Source: Nitrososphaerota archaeon (GTDB taxonomy: Archaea; Thermoproteota; Nitrososphaeria; Nitrososphaerales; Nitrosopumilaceae). From it: DNA of 64,000 bases. The position numbers and the translations under genes are program-made. The stretch is taken from contig JAGWHF010000010.1 in the NCBI GenBank assembly GCA_028866895.1, forward strand, positions 20,665 to 84,664, given 5' to 3'. A model generated the notes under the pieces. That model saw only the letters and a list, made by a program, of their open reading frames with translations, searched no databases and was not told the origin of the DNA. This document shows positions 26,845-35,470 of this stretch, piece by piece (the stretch's first letter is position 1; every line of letters begins with the position of its first letter).

Positions 26845-26864
26845 GATTAATATACTTATAATAA
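26845..26864 (+). promoter_or_regulatory. Promoter of nirK
   Basis: A TATA-like block (GATTAATATAC then TTATAATAA) ends about 13 bases before the ATG at 26877 and is centred about 25 bases upstream. This spacing implies a leaderless or nearly leaderless mRNA, though a GAGGTG ribosome-site-like run also lies right at the start. Confidence 0.6.
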
Positions 26865-26876
26865 AGATTCGAGGTG

Positions 26877-28178
26877 ATGAATAAACGATACAGTATACTG
26901 TCTATTGTTGCAGTAGCAGCAGTGACAGGAATTCTGTTCGGTAGCACATATTCAAACACACAGGCAGCTGGTAACGCAATGGGCGTAACACCAGAAACAA
27001 TTGACAAAGTCACTCCAGCGACAATCGATTCTGTGACAGCAAACGAAGTACAGAAGATGGGTGGTCTGGAATTCCGTATGTTCGGAGCGAGTGCAATACC
27101 GCTAGACCAGGTTGCGGCGCTACAAGCAGCAGGTCGAACCGTCCATAAGGTAACCCTCACCGCCGAAAGCGTCGATCTTCCAATTCCTGGCGGAAAGATG
27201 TATCACGCAATGACCTATGATGGTCAAGTACCTGGCCCGACAATAAGGGTAACACAGGGAGATGTCATCGAGGTCACCTTGAATGTACCATCGAGCGAAT
27301 TGACCGGTCACAGTCTTGACATGCACGCTTCAGCGATGGGAGCACTACCATACTTTGGTCCTGTGATGCCTGGGCATTCCAATACGTATGCATTCGTTGC
27401 AAACTATCCTGGTGCCTTCAAGTATCACTGTGAGGGAGTAGGTGTAATAGGGATGGACCAACATGTTCTTTCCGGCATGTACGGAATGGTCATTGTTGAT
27501 CCGCTCAACGGATACCACAAACTCCTAATCCAGAGGACAGCGACTGTAGATGGTAAAGTGGTGTTGAACAACACACTAGTTGATCCAGCAGCGTACGAGT
27601 ACGTACTGGAGTACAACCAGCTATACCTTAATGCAGACGGATCTTACAACCAGCCAGCAATGTTCTTGCACAATACGACATGGACCGTGGTTAATGGCAA
27701 ACCATTCGGCTACGACCCAGTCGTAACAAAGGTGTGGAACAATGCTCCAGATGCTCATGACAAGGCTGCACCGATAATCGTACCCGTTGGCAAACACGTA
27801 CGATTATTCGTATTGAACCAAGGTAACATGCCAGTATTCTTCCACATTGTGGGAGGACAGATGGACAGAGTTACACAGGGTAACGTCGTGCAGGCAATGG
27901 GCACCCAATCGTGGTTGATAGGAGGTTCACAAGACGCAATAATTGATGTGGTCTTTGACGAACCAGGAGCGTACGTTGCAGTCAACCATGACTATGCTGC
28001 AATCTTCACGGGAGCAGCTACAGTCATGCTGGCACAGGATAACATGGCTCCAAACCCATCCGATGCAGTAGCACCACCGTCAAGCCTACCTGACACGAGC
28101 ATTCCACAGCAGACTTTCGTCCACTGTGAGTGCACAAACGAGCGTGCTGCCCAACTGGCAAACATGACTGGACAGTAA
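26877..28178 (+). CDS. nirK: NirK-type copper nitrite reductase / multicopper oxidase
   Basis: A secreted protein of 433 residues with a signal peptide (about 1-31, hydrophobic SILSIVAVAAVTGILFG). Two cupredoxin domains follow; copper-site residues are visible in GHSLDMHA, FKYHCEGVGVIGM and the later FFHIVGGQ. This is the thaumarchaeal NirK class, abundant in ammonia oxidisers and thought to handle nitrite/NO. The tail FVHCECTNERA adds a Cys pair beyond the copper domains. Codons look more biased than in neighbouring genes, as expected for high expression. A GTG at 26874 is an alternative start. Confidence 0.92.
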   Translation: MNKRYSILSIVAVAAVTGILFGSTYSNTQAAGNAMGVTPETIDKVTPATIDSVTANEVQKMGGLEFRMFGASAIPLDQVAALQAAGRTVHKVTLTAESVDLPIPGGKMYHAMTYDGQVPGPTIRVTQGDVIEVTLNVPSSELTGHSLDMHASAMGALPYFGPVMPGHSNTYAFVANYPGAFKYHCEGVGVIGMDQHVLSGMYGMVIVDPLNGYHKLLIQRTATVDGKVVLNNTLVDPAAYEYVLEYNQLYLNADGSYNQPAMFLHNTTWTVVNGKPFGYDPVVTKVWNNAPDAHDKAAPIIVPVGKHVRLFVLNQGNMPVFFHIVGGQMDRVTQGNVVQAMGTQSWLIGGSQDAIIDVVFDEPGAYVAVNHDYAAIFTGAATVMLAQDNMAPNPSDAVAPPSSLPDTSIPQQTFVHCECTNERAAQLANMTGQ

Positions 28179-28183
28179 GTCCA

Positions 28184-28213
28184 TTTTCCCTCTTTTTCCT
28201 TTTTTATCTTTTT
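28184..28213 (+). terminator. T-rich terminator after nirK
   Basis: Within 6-35 bases after the nirK stop come several T runs (TTTTCCCTCTTTTTCC then TTTTTTATCTTTTTA), the usual form of archaeal intrinsic terminators. Confidence 0.7.
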
Positions 28214-28253
28214 ACGCACAATGAATATATTTTGTCCCAGCGGCTCACCTTTC

Positions 28254-29186
28254 ATGAGCTTCAATCAAACAGTCTTAATCTGTGATCAGGTAGATAAAAT
28301 TCTAACAGAGATATTGCAAAAAAACGGGCTAAAAATAACGTATGAACCAGAAATTACACCTGAACAGCTAAGGGAGACAATAGGAAGATATGAGATTGTT
28401 ATTGTAAGGAGCAGGACCAAGTTAACAAGAGATTTGGTAGAAAGGGCCGACTTGTGCAAGATTATTGCCAGGGTGGGCGTCGGCCTGGATAATGTTGACG
28501 TTGATGCCGCAAAGACAAAAGGGATACGTGTCATTAACGCCGTGGAGGGTGCAATGAACGCGGTAGCGGAACTTGTCTTGGGCCTCATGCTTTCTCTTGC
28601 AAGAGAGATTCCACGTGCAGACAGGGAGGTACGGAACGGCAAGTGGCTGAAGAAGGAACTGATGGGAAGCGAGCTTTCTGGAAAGTATCTGGGCATTGTA
28701 GGCTTGGGAAATATAGGTAAAAAACTTGCGCGCCACGCAAGGTCGCTTAACATGAATGTTATTGGGTATGACGTAACGTCTATACCGGACGATTTTTCAA
28801 GGGAGGTGGGCCTTGTTAAGGCTGACCTTGACACGCTCTTGTCAAGCGCAGACTATGTGTCATTTCACGTTCCGTTCACCCCGGAAACACGTCATCTGGT
28901 CAACGCCCAGAGGCTTGCAAGGATGAAAAAGACCGTTTACATCATAAACACCTCGAGGGGAGAGATTATCGACGAAGATGCGTTGTATGAGGCATTAAAG
29001 GAGGGGAGGATTGGAGGTGCGGCACTGGATGTCTTTGAGAAGGAGCCTGCCGTCGGAAACAAGCTAACCACGCTTCCTAATGTAATATGCACTCCTCACA
29101 TAGGAGCACAGACAAGAGAAGCTCAGGCTTTAGCTGCAAATGTTATAGCAGAAAAGATAATAATGATTCTTCGTGGCGTAATTTAG
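28254..29186 (+). CDS. serA: D-3-phosphoglycerate dehydrogenase (short form)
   Basis: A 310-residue D-isomer 2-hydroxyacid dehydrogenase: GIVGLGNIGKKLARHA (NAD-binding), INTSRGEIIDEDAL (Arg region), and TPHIGAQTREAQ (catalytic His). It lacks the C-terminal ACT domain of long SerA. It makes 3-phosphohydroxypyruvate for serine. The frame extends to ATG 28221, but AATATATTTT at 28224-28233 looks like the TATA box for a leaderless start at 28254. Glyoxylate or hydroxypyruvate reductase is the alternative. Confidence 0.87.
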   Translation: MSFNQTVLICDQVDKILTEILQKNGLKITYEPEITPEQLRETIGRYEIVIVRSRTKLTRDLVERADLCKIIARVGVGLDNVDVDAAKTKGIRVINAVEGAMNAVAELVLGLMLSLAREIPRADREVRNGKWLKKELMGSELSGKYLGIVGLGNIGKKLARHARSLNMNVIGYDVTSIPDDFSREVGLVKADLDTLLSSADYVSFHVPFTPETRHLVNAQRLARMKKTVYIINTSRGEIIDEDALYEALKEGRIGGAALDVFEKEPAVGNKLTTLPNVICTPHIGAQTREAQALAANVIAEKIIMILRGVI

Positions 29187-29188
29187 CC

Positions 29189-29956
29189 GTGGCAAAACCA
29201 GTAGTTGCAATTTCGTTGGCCATACTGGCCTCGATTTGCGTCATCCCTGCCTTTGCTGGATCGGGTACCGTGGCGGTCGTTTCAGGAAAAACTTTCCAGG
29301 TTAATTACACTTCCAACGGGGTAACGGTTCAGGACATTGAGACAAATCCTACGTATGACGAGCTTGTCCTGACCGTGCAGGTTTCTGGTCCTAACGCGTT
29401 TCTTCAACTTACAATACCGCGTGCCCTGCTAGACTCTAAACAGGGCAACCAGGACATTCCATTTATCGGTGTGGTTGACGGGACGCTGGCAAACATACAG
29501 GAAACAAACCCTGCGCAGCTCTCAAGGACCATATCGTTTTCCCTCGAGCCTGGAAATAAACAAATTGAGATAATAGGGACGTATGTTGCGATGCCGGGAT
29601 CCTCTGCGGCGGTACCGGGGGGAGGATCGGCACCTTCTACCTTGCAGCAACCGGAGGGGGGGTCACACACAACATCCACCCCATCACCGACGTTGCAAAA
29701 CCAAACAGCCCCTGCACCGAAAACCGCCAGTACTGCTCCAGCACCGAGCAAGCACATCATGGAGGCAAGCGCACCGCCAGCACCAGTTGCAAGTCAAAAC
29801 ATTACGACCATCGGGGCCCTTAAGATACCATACCTTCAAAATACCGGCATCAATTTGAGCGCGGTGGATCTATCCGTAGTTGGAGCGATATCCGTCATCG
29901 TGATAATTGTGGTAGCGAGTACTGCAAGGAAGAAGGCTGCCAAGATTGGAAAGTGA
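29189..29956 (+). CDS. Secreted surface protein with Pro/Ser/Thr linker and C-terminal anchor
   Basis: From GTG 29189, two bases after the serA stop, the product (255 residues) has a signal peptide (VAISLAILASICVIPAFA), an extracellular beta-rich domain (about 25-135), a Pro/Ala/Thr/Ser-rich linker (about 135-205) and a C-terminal membrane helix followed by a Lys-rich tail. The longer frame from 29087 lies inside serA and gives a non-hydrophobic start, so it was rejected. No known family is recognised; it looks like a wall- or S-layer-associated protein. Confidence 0.82.
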   Translation: MAKPVVAISLAILASICVIPAFAGSGTVAVVSGKTFQVNYTSNGVTVQDIETNPTYDELVLTVQVSGPNAFLQLTIPRALLDSKQGNQDIPFIGVVDGTLANIQETNPAQLSRTISFSLEPGNKQIEIIGTYVAMPGSSAAVPGGGSAPSTLQQPEGGSHTTSTPSPTLQNQTAPAPKTASTAPAPSKHIMEASAPPAPVASQNITTIGALKIPYLQNTGINLSAVDLSVVGAISVIVIIVVASTARKKAAKIGK

Positions 29957-30125
29957 TTGTTTTTCTTAAACGATTTTTTGCAAGGGGAGGAGTTGCCGCC
30001 AATCAAAAAAAAGGCCTTTTGAGACTAGTTTCCGGCGCAAGGTTTCCTGCCCAAATTGCTGCAGGGGATTCAATATCTGGAATTGGGAGCATTACCTCAA
30101 ACTTGTTCCAACTTCCTTGTAACAG

Positions 30126-30133
30126 AATATTAA
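30126..30133 (+). promoter_or_regulatory. TATA-like box of the L15e gene
   Basis: AATATTAA lies 26-33 bases before the ATG at 30159, the spacing of a leaderless archaeal gene. The rest of the 202-base space 29957-30158 shows nothing else I can name. Confidence 0.5.
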
Positions 30134-30158
30134 GGGGTAACTTGGTAGTGCGGGGTAT

Positions 30159-30617
30159 ATGACCAGTCATCAAGAGCAGGTCTGGCTTAGGATGTGGAAG
30201 GAAAACTCTACTGAGCTTAGGGCCAAGGCTGTGGAATGGAGGAAACAGCATGCACTTGAAAGAATTGAGAGGCCAAGCAGGCTTTTCAAGGCAAGGCAGC
30301 TTGGCTACAAGGCAAAACAGGGGGTCGTAGTTGTGAGGATGCGCGTTGGAAGGGGCAACATGCGCAAAAAGAGGCCCGTTGCAGGAAGGAGACCCAAACA
30401 TCTTGGTGTGCTGCGGATAAAGCCTGCACTTAGCATGCAACGTGTGGCAGAGCGCAGGGTACTGGAGAGATTTCCAAACTTGAAACTACTTGGTTCGTAC
30501 TATCTTTATCAAGACGGTGTATATCTTTGGTATGAGGTGATAATGGCGGATCCCTCACATCCTAGCATATCTAAGGACAGAGAGATGCGCGGAAAGATTG
30601 CCGGCCTGAAGAATTGA
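30159..30617 (+). CDS. rpl15e: Ribosomal protein L15e (eL15)
   Basis: A 152-residue basic protein with the L15e signatures RPSRLFKARQLGYKAKQG and RRPKHLGVLRIKPALSMQ and the YYLYQDGVYLWYEVIM segment near the end. The following surface-protein gene starts inside its stop codon (TTGA). Confidence 0.95.
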   Translation: MTSHQEQVWLRMWKENSTELRAKAVEWRKQHALERIERPSRLFKARQLGYKAKQGVVVVRMRVGRGNMRKKRPVAGRRPKHLGVLRIKPALSMQRVAERRVLERFPNLKLLGSYYLYQDGVYLWYEVIMADPSHPSISKDREMRGKIAGLKN

Positions 30618-31117
30618 GATCAGGACTTTTAATTGCCCTATCTGTGATCATTGCAGCATCTTTGATGATCTCTTCTCCCGCCTTTGCGCAAATTCACATC
30701 AAGGGATTGCACCATCCGGGCATAAGATGGGCATGGCCAATCAAGGCTGATCAATATACCTTTACAGTCAATACGACGTCCAATTATGACATGGAAAACG
30801 TGACGTTTGACAAGGATGCCAAGACTCTGACATTCCTTGGAAACAGCTCACATGCGGGAAATATTGCGGAGATTGAGATACCATCCAACCTAATCGGGGG
30901 AAATTACACTGTATTCCAGGAGGGACAGGAAATACACCCGATTGTACTTAGGAATGGCAATCTTACAACGGTCATATTAAAATTCAATGACTCTGGAGAT
31001 GTAAAAACAGACATATCGGGGACAACCTACTTGCCGGAGTTTTCCGGCATTGTTCCTCTAGTGATGGCGGCCTCGTTTGGATTGCTGTTCCTTGCGCCAC
31101 GGCTGCGCAGGTTCTAG
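30614..31117 (+). CDS. Small secreted protein with a PEFG-CTERM-like C-terminal signal
   Basis: A 167-residue protein from a TTG overlapping the L15e stop. It has a signal peptide ending around SSPAFAQ, a beta-rich middle with several NxT/NxS sites, and a C-terminal LPEFSGIVPLVMAAS...LFLAPRLRRF: a PEF motif, a hydrophobic helix and a basic end. Thaumarchaeal PEFG-CTERM proteins carry such tails, which are cut by an archaeosortase. The match is close but not exact (PEFSG). Confidence 0.78.
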   Translation: MRSGLLIALSVIIAASLMISSPAFAQIHIKGLHHPGIRWAWPIKADQYTFTVNTTSNYDMENVTFDKDAKTLTFLGNSSHAGNIAEIEIPSNLIGGNYTVFQEGQEIHPIVLRNGNLTTVILKFNDSGDVKTDISGTTYLPEFSGIVPLVMAASFGLLFLAPRLRRF

Positions 31118-31833
31118 TAGTAGCCGTTCACGTAGTCTTCCCACATGTTGGACCTTGTGGTAAACTTGTTGAGCTGATAGAAAATTCCGCCAACTATTCC
31201 TGACTGGTAACATGCGTACAGGTAAACCTGGGAATGGGTTGGGTCACTATGTGTCAGGCTCAAAGAAATCATCGTAAAGAAAATGTAAGTTCCTAGGAAC
31301 GTGAAGACCTTGCTGAGAAGCCCGTCCATCCCGACTATACGTTTGGTTGCAGCAGCCATCATTGTTATGCTCGATGCTATGAGGAAGGTCAACCCTCCGT
31401 TGGCCTTGATGAATTCATTTACCCAGGGGACAAGACCCTCTTTTAGAATTGAATTCTGAGGGGGGTGGGCCCCGCCGTGAAGTGCAAACGAGACAGATGT
31501 GAATATTGACCCCATCATGAAAATAAAAAGGAAGATCTTGATGATGGCCCTCCTTACCGGGCTTCTTGGGGCGGAGGGGGACATTACGCGTTCTGCCATC
31601 TTTACTCCGTAGAGCAGGCCTATGAGAAAGGAGGGGATAAACATGAGGTCTATAATTATTGGAGATTGTTTTATTGCGTTATCAATATCGGGACCAAACA
31701 CCAGGGAAACCATGAGAGAAAGGAATGCGGCGGCTACAAAGATGCTGATGTCTAACCAGTTTCTACTGTGCCTTATCTCAAATAGGTCAGGTCCCCACTC
31801 GTCCAATTTATGATAAAATTCTGGGAGGCGCAT
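31114..31833 (-). CDS. Polytopic membrane protein of unknown function
   Basis: A 239-residue protein with about five or six membrane helices (for example around 29-47, 57-78, 95-117, 145-160, 172-192). No catalytic motif is recognised; several His and Asp residues lie between helices. Its stop interlocks with the stop of the convergent gene in a CTAG. It faces a small membrane protein gene divergently. Confidence 0.75.
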   Translation of the reverse strand: MRLPEFYHKLDEWGPDLFEIRHSRNWLDISIFVAAAFLSLMVSLVFGPDIDNAIKQSPIIIDLMFIPSFLIGLLYGVKMAERVMSPSAPRSPVRRAIIKIFLFIFMMGSIFTSVSFALHGGAHPPQNSILKEGLVPWVNEFIKANGGLTFLIASSITMMAAATKRIVGMDGLLSKVFTFLGTYIFFTMISLSLTHSDPTHSQVYLYACYQSGIVGGIFYQLNKFTTRSNMWEDYVNGYY

Positions 31834-31910
31834 TAAAGAAAGAAATCCAAATGATTTTGCCTAATTTATCAACTCATTTTGCCTTTATTTTGCGTCGTGG
31901 CAATCATTGC

Positions 31911-32123
31911 ATGCGGCGGGGCCTCCTGCTAATCGCCATAGGGGCGGTAATCCTATCCTTTGGAACTCTGTTCTTCCTGCAGGGCAACTCGGTGGTGGGA
32001 CCTACCTCGTCGTTTATGTATTCCAACCCCAAGTGGATAAACTATGGGGAATCAATAATCGCAATGGGGCTTGCGATCATGGCGATCGGGTTTGGCATCA
32101 GCTTACGATGCCCAGGGTCATAG
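31911..32123 (+). CDS. Small two-helix membrane protein
   Basis: From ATG 31911 a 70-residue protein with two hydrophobic helices (GLLLIAIGAVILSFGTLFF and IIAMGLAIMAIGFGISL) separated by a short loop. An upstream frame to 31851 is open, but the ATG gives a typical membrane start with a T-rich TATA-like stretch about 25-30 bases before it. No family recognised. It overlaps the convergent Lrp-RAM gene by 26 bases. Confidence 0.6.
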   Translation: MRRGLLLIAIGAVILSFGTLFFLQGNSVVGPTSSFMYSNPKWINYGESIIAMGLAIMAIGFGISLRCPGS

Positions 32124-32328
32124 TGGACCTTACCTTCTCCATCTTTCTTATCTTGTTTGTAATGAGGTTGTCAAGTTGCTTGTCTGTGCCTGCCTCGGCT
32201 TCGACGACAATATCGTAATCCCCGTATACCACCCTTGCATCCTTGACTCTGTCCATTCGCCTTAGTTTCTCTGCTATTTCGGACTCGGCCCCAAGTTCGC
32301 ACCCTATCAGTATGTACGCTTTTTCCAT
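32098..32328 (-). CDS. Stand-alone Lrp/AsnC RAM (ligand-binding) domain protein
   Basis: A 76-residue protein matching only the C-terminal RAM domain of Lrp regulators (AYILIGCELGAESEIAEKL, ARVVYGDYDIVVEAEAGT), with no DNA-binding part. Such solo RAM proteins form ligand-binding oligomers and may modulate full-length Lrp proteins such as the one at 9875-10294; that link is inferred. Confidence 0.85.
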   Translation of the reverse strand: MEKAYILIGCELGAESEIAEKLRRMDRVKDARVVYGDYDIVVEAEAGTDKQLDNLITNKIRKMEKVRSTMTLGIVS

Positions 32329-32453
32329 GGTTTGGTATGCTACAACTACCTTAAATTCTTGACCTTAAAGGCTGGGATGGGCTGGAAAAGGGCTTCCGTG
32401 GCTGAGAGAGAATGAAATTTTAGCTTTTTAAATGCCTGCAATTTAGGTTTGAC

Positions 32454-32720
32454 ATGGGATTATTCAGAAAGAACAAGCAAAAAGACGAGAATCTGGAACG
32501 GCTAAAGACCATCCTTGATAGGTTTGAATACCAGCACCTTGAAAAATTGTGTGCGGACGTCCTGAAAGACTCTCCGCAGATCCCCGGAAGCGAGCTTGTA
32601 GAGAGGACGCAGTACCTTGAGTTCATCTGGGAACAGTACAGGAAGGGCAAGCTAAGTTTTGATCAGGTATTCGAATTTGGCAAAAATCATGGGATTGTTC
32701 CTAACGACTTTTTCGATTAG
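32454..32720 (+). CDS. Conserved-looking 88-residue protein of unknown function
   Basis: A soluble, mostly helical protein (MGLFRKNKQKDENLERL... ending GIVPNDFFD) with charged heptad-like stretches at residues 8-45. No family is recognised. TATA-like AGCTTTTTAAATG lies about 25-35 bases before the ATG. It ends 11 bases from the convergent thioredoxin-NHL gene. Confidence 0.65.
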   Translation: MGLFRKNKQKDENLERLKTILDRFEYQHLEKLCADVLKDSPQIPGSELVERTQYLEFIWEQYRKGKLSFDQVFEFGKNHGIVPNDFFD

Positions 32721-32731
32721 GTTCGGAAATG

Positions 32732-34222
32732 TCAGGGTGTTATTTCCAGGGTGGACAAAACGTTTGAGCCCGGATGATATACCCTTATCAAATGATTGTT
32801 AGTGTCGGCGATGTACAGCCTGCTTTTGTAAAACTTGACATCACTTGGTTCATAGAGACCAAGGCAGTCGCAGCCTGTACTGTCAACACTGCATACGCCC
32901 TGATTGTAGCCTCTTCCAATTATTGTTGAGACGCTGTTTTTCTGCAGGTTTATTTCTCTGAGGGAAGAGTTGTAGGTGTCAGCCACGAAAATTCTGTCAC
33001 CTAATGCACAGAGTCCTAGCGGGTGTTGAAACTTTGCATCCTCTAGCAGACCATCCTTGTGGCCAAAGATGAAAAGATCAGATCCAACGACAGTCCGTAC
33101 GTGATTGGTTTGCAGGTCTATCTCTCGAATCGATGATGTCTCGCTGTCTGTAAAATACAACTTTTCGCCAAATATTGAAAGACCACTTGGCTGCGCAAGC
33201 TGAGCATCCATCCGGTTTCCATCTACCAAGTTCTCTTGCCCGTTTCCTGCGAACGGAAGGGCAAGGCCCTTCCTAGTGTCTAGGGTCCAGATCTGGTGGT
33301 TTCCTGCCATTGCTATGAAGACCAGATCGTCCCTTACTGCCACGTCCCACGGAGAGGAAAGGGCTACCTCGACTGCTCTTCCTCCTGGAGAGAGCCATCC
33401 TCCCTGCCTTCCAGTGCCTGCCAAAGTTACTACTTGTCCAGTCGTAACGTCTATCATTCGGACAGAATGATTTTCGGTATCTGCAACAAATAGCTCATCG
33501 TTTCTCCATGCCACGCCCTGGGGCCGGAAGAATAGCGCATCCTCGAAATTACCGTCAACAAACCCACGCCGTTTGCCTCCTACGGTGTGCATGATTTTTC
33601 CGCTCATGTCAGTGATGATTATCCTATTGTGGTTCGAGTCAGAGATTGCTATCTTGTCATTTGATATGGCCAATTTGCCGGGGAATGAAAGGGTGTTCTT
33701 GCCTTCCGGAACACGACGGCCTGCCTTGACTGGATTTCTTGCCAGCATCCCCGTCCGAGAATGGGTCTCCAGCAGGACCTCTATGGTATCTTCGATCATC
33801 TCCTTCTGTCCCTCGCCTGACCGCCTGTATACTAGATTTCCCCTTGGGTCTATGATTACAATCGTGGGCCACCCGGTAATACCATATCTACGCCAGACTG
33901 TCATTTTTTCATCAACCAAAACTGGATGTGAAATTTCATATCTTCTCACAGCCTGCTCTATGTTCTTGCCATCCTGCTCGTTGGAGAACTTGGCTGAATG
34001 GATGCCTATGAATATCACGGGCTTGCCTTCAAATTTTTTTTCAAGCTGGGCAAGCACCGGGAGCGTGTGCATGCAGTTGATGCAACAATATGTCCAAAAG
34101 TCGAGCACCACCACGTGTCCTGAAAGCATACCCAGTGAAAGGGGCCTGTCGGAGTTTATCCACTGAAATTCCGAAGGAAAGTCGGGTGCCTTGAGGACTT
34201 CGGTATGGAACCTGTCAAACAC
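32732..34222 (-). CDS. Thioredoxin-like domain joined to an NHL beta-propeller (NHLRC2-like)
   Basis: A 496-residue protein without an obvious signal peptide. Residues about 25-150 are a TlpA/thioredoxin-like domain with WTYCCINCMHTLP, giving a CCxxC redox motif; about 175-490 are NHL repeats (GVAWRNDELFVADTENHSV, GLCALGDRIFVADTYNSSL) forming a propeller. This is the NHLRC2 arrangement found in bacteria and animals. Role likely in redox or protein-protein interaction; substrate unknown. Confidence 0.87.
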   Translation of the reverse strand: MFDRFHTEVLKAPDFPSEFQWINSDRPLSLGMLSGHVVVLDFWTYCCINCMHTLPVLAQLEKKFEGKPVIFIGIHSAKFSNEQDGKNIEQAVRRYEISHPVLVDEKMTVWRRYGITGWPTIVIIDPRGNLVYRRSGEGQKEMIEDTIEVLLETHSRTGMLARNPVKAGRRVPEGKNTLSFPGKLAISNDKIAISDSNHNRIIITDMSGKIMHTVGGKRRGFVDGNFEDALFFRPQGVAWRNDELFVADTENHSVRMIDVTTGQVVTLAGTGRQGGWLSPGGRAVEVALSSPWDVAVRDDLVFIAMAGNHQIWTLDTRKGLALPFAGNGQENLVDGNRMDAQLAQPSGLSIFGEKLYFTDSETSSIREIDLQTNHVRTVVGSDLFIFGHKDGLLEDAKFQHPLGLCALGDRIFVADTYNSSLREINLQKNSVSTIIGRGYNQGVCSVDSTGCDCLGLYEPSDVKFYKSRLYIADTNNHLIRVYHPGSNVLSTLEITP

Positions 34223-34270
34223 ATCTACTGTTTAAATAATTCACAATAAAAGCTCTTACAGCGGGCTTCC

Positions 34271-35467
34271 CTAAAAGCCGGCTGCTATAGGATCAGCGGG
34301 CTTCATAATCTCACGCAGCATGATGGTCGCATAGGAACCCCGTGAAAGCGTGAAGGCAAGATATGGTTCCTCCACCTCCAATTCCTTGCACTGGATGAGG
34401 GACTGCCTAAAGCCTCCCTCACTGCTTGCCTCCTGCATCTCCTTTACAAAGAAATCCTTTGGCCTAATCTGTTCTTCCGCAAGGATCCTTGATATCTGGT
34501 AATCGAATCTGGTTTTTTTGTAAGAGTAACCGACAAGCGGTATGGACAGCTTTTGCTCTGGGTCATTCTGGTACATGCCTAGATTGTCATCTCTGTCATA
34601 GCATACGTCGCCTTGACGGGCCTGGAACAGATCCTCGCCCATCTCGTATGCCATGCTGACCGTCTTATTGAAGATGAACGACTGGTATGCCTCCACGAAA
34701 AATCGCCGCAGCCAGATTGGTATGGAATGCAGAGCTCTTTTAGGATCGCCGCGCTCGATCATCTCTTGAACAATCATCCTTTCTATGTCCATCTGTGGAG
34801 GTATGTCCTTTGACATCTTGACAAAGTTGTTCCTGTCTCTCAGTTCGGTTCTTATCTTGGTATTTTCGGGAAGGTCAAACTCGGAGGTGGTTGAAAGGAG
34901 AGTCTCAACAGCGCCGTCAAAATCAGCCTGGATGATTGACCTTCCGACAAGGTGGGAGATGGGGCGCCTACTTCCAAAACGCTGGTAGCCGTAAAAATTC
35001 AATATCTTGTCGTATTTTTCAAAATTTGAAACCCTTACAAAATCTGCCCCATCTATCCTTATCCTGAACCTGTTGCCTATCATGTCCTTTTTTGTAAGGG
35101 GTTTGTGCAAGTAACCAATTCGTTCAAGCAAGTATCTGTTTGTAGTTATGTTTTTGTGATCGTGGGAAACGTTCATGTCGCAGACAAACTGTTCGGTATT
35201 GGCATTTGCATCCTTCAGTCCCAAAGCCTTGAGCCTGAGGCCGTGATTTTTAAAAATTTCTGCGAGGGCATGAGTGGTGTCTATCCCGGACTTTTTGAGG
35301 GTGTAGACTGCGTATTTGCCGGATGTTCCTATCTTGTCCAGAGCCTTCCGTCGGAGGACTTCGGAGACTGCAAAGTGCTCAGGAGATATTCTAATCGTGC
35401 CGCCAGATCCGGATGATTCCGTACAGTATGTGGAGATTCCTATGAGGATGTCTATTTTTGGGACCAC
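34271..35467 (-). CDS. truD: tRNA pseudouridine(13) synthase TruD
   Basis: A 398-residue TruD. The catalytic Asp lies in KALGLKDANANTEQ, and LNFYGYQRFGSRRPISH is the second hallmark. It isomerises uridine 13 in tRNA. The gene lies 3 bases after the stop of the propeller-protein gene upstream on the same strand. Confidence 0.93.
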   Translation of the reverse strand: MVPKIDILIGISTYCTESSGSGGTIRISPEHFAVSEVLRRKALDKIGTSGKYAVYTLKKSGIDTTHALAEIFKNHGLRLKALGLKDANANTEQFVCDMNVSHDHKNITTNRYLLERIGYLHKPLTKKDMIGNRFRIRIDGADFVRVSNFEKYDKILNFYGYQRFGSRRPISHLVGRSIIQADFDGAVETLLSTTSEFDLPENTKIRTELRDRNNFVKMSKDIPPQMDIERMIVQEMIERGDPKRALHSIPIWLRRFFVEAYQSFIFNKTVSMAYEMGEDLFQARQGDVCYDRDDNLGMYQNDPEQKLSIPLVGYSYKKTRFDYQISRILAEEQIRPKDFFVKEMQEASSEGGFRQSLIQCKELEVEEPYLAFTLSRGSYATIMLREIMKPADPIAAGF

Positions 35468-35470
35468 TTC

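Noticed and set aside
29953..30162. 69-residue plus-strand frame between the surface protein and L15e
   Set aside because: No family match, overlaps the upstream stop, and the DNA holds the L15e promoter.
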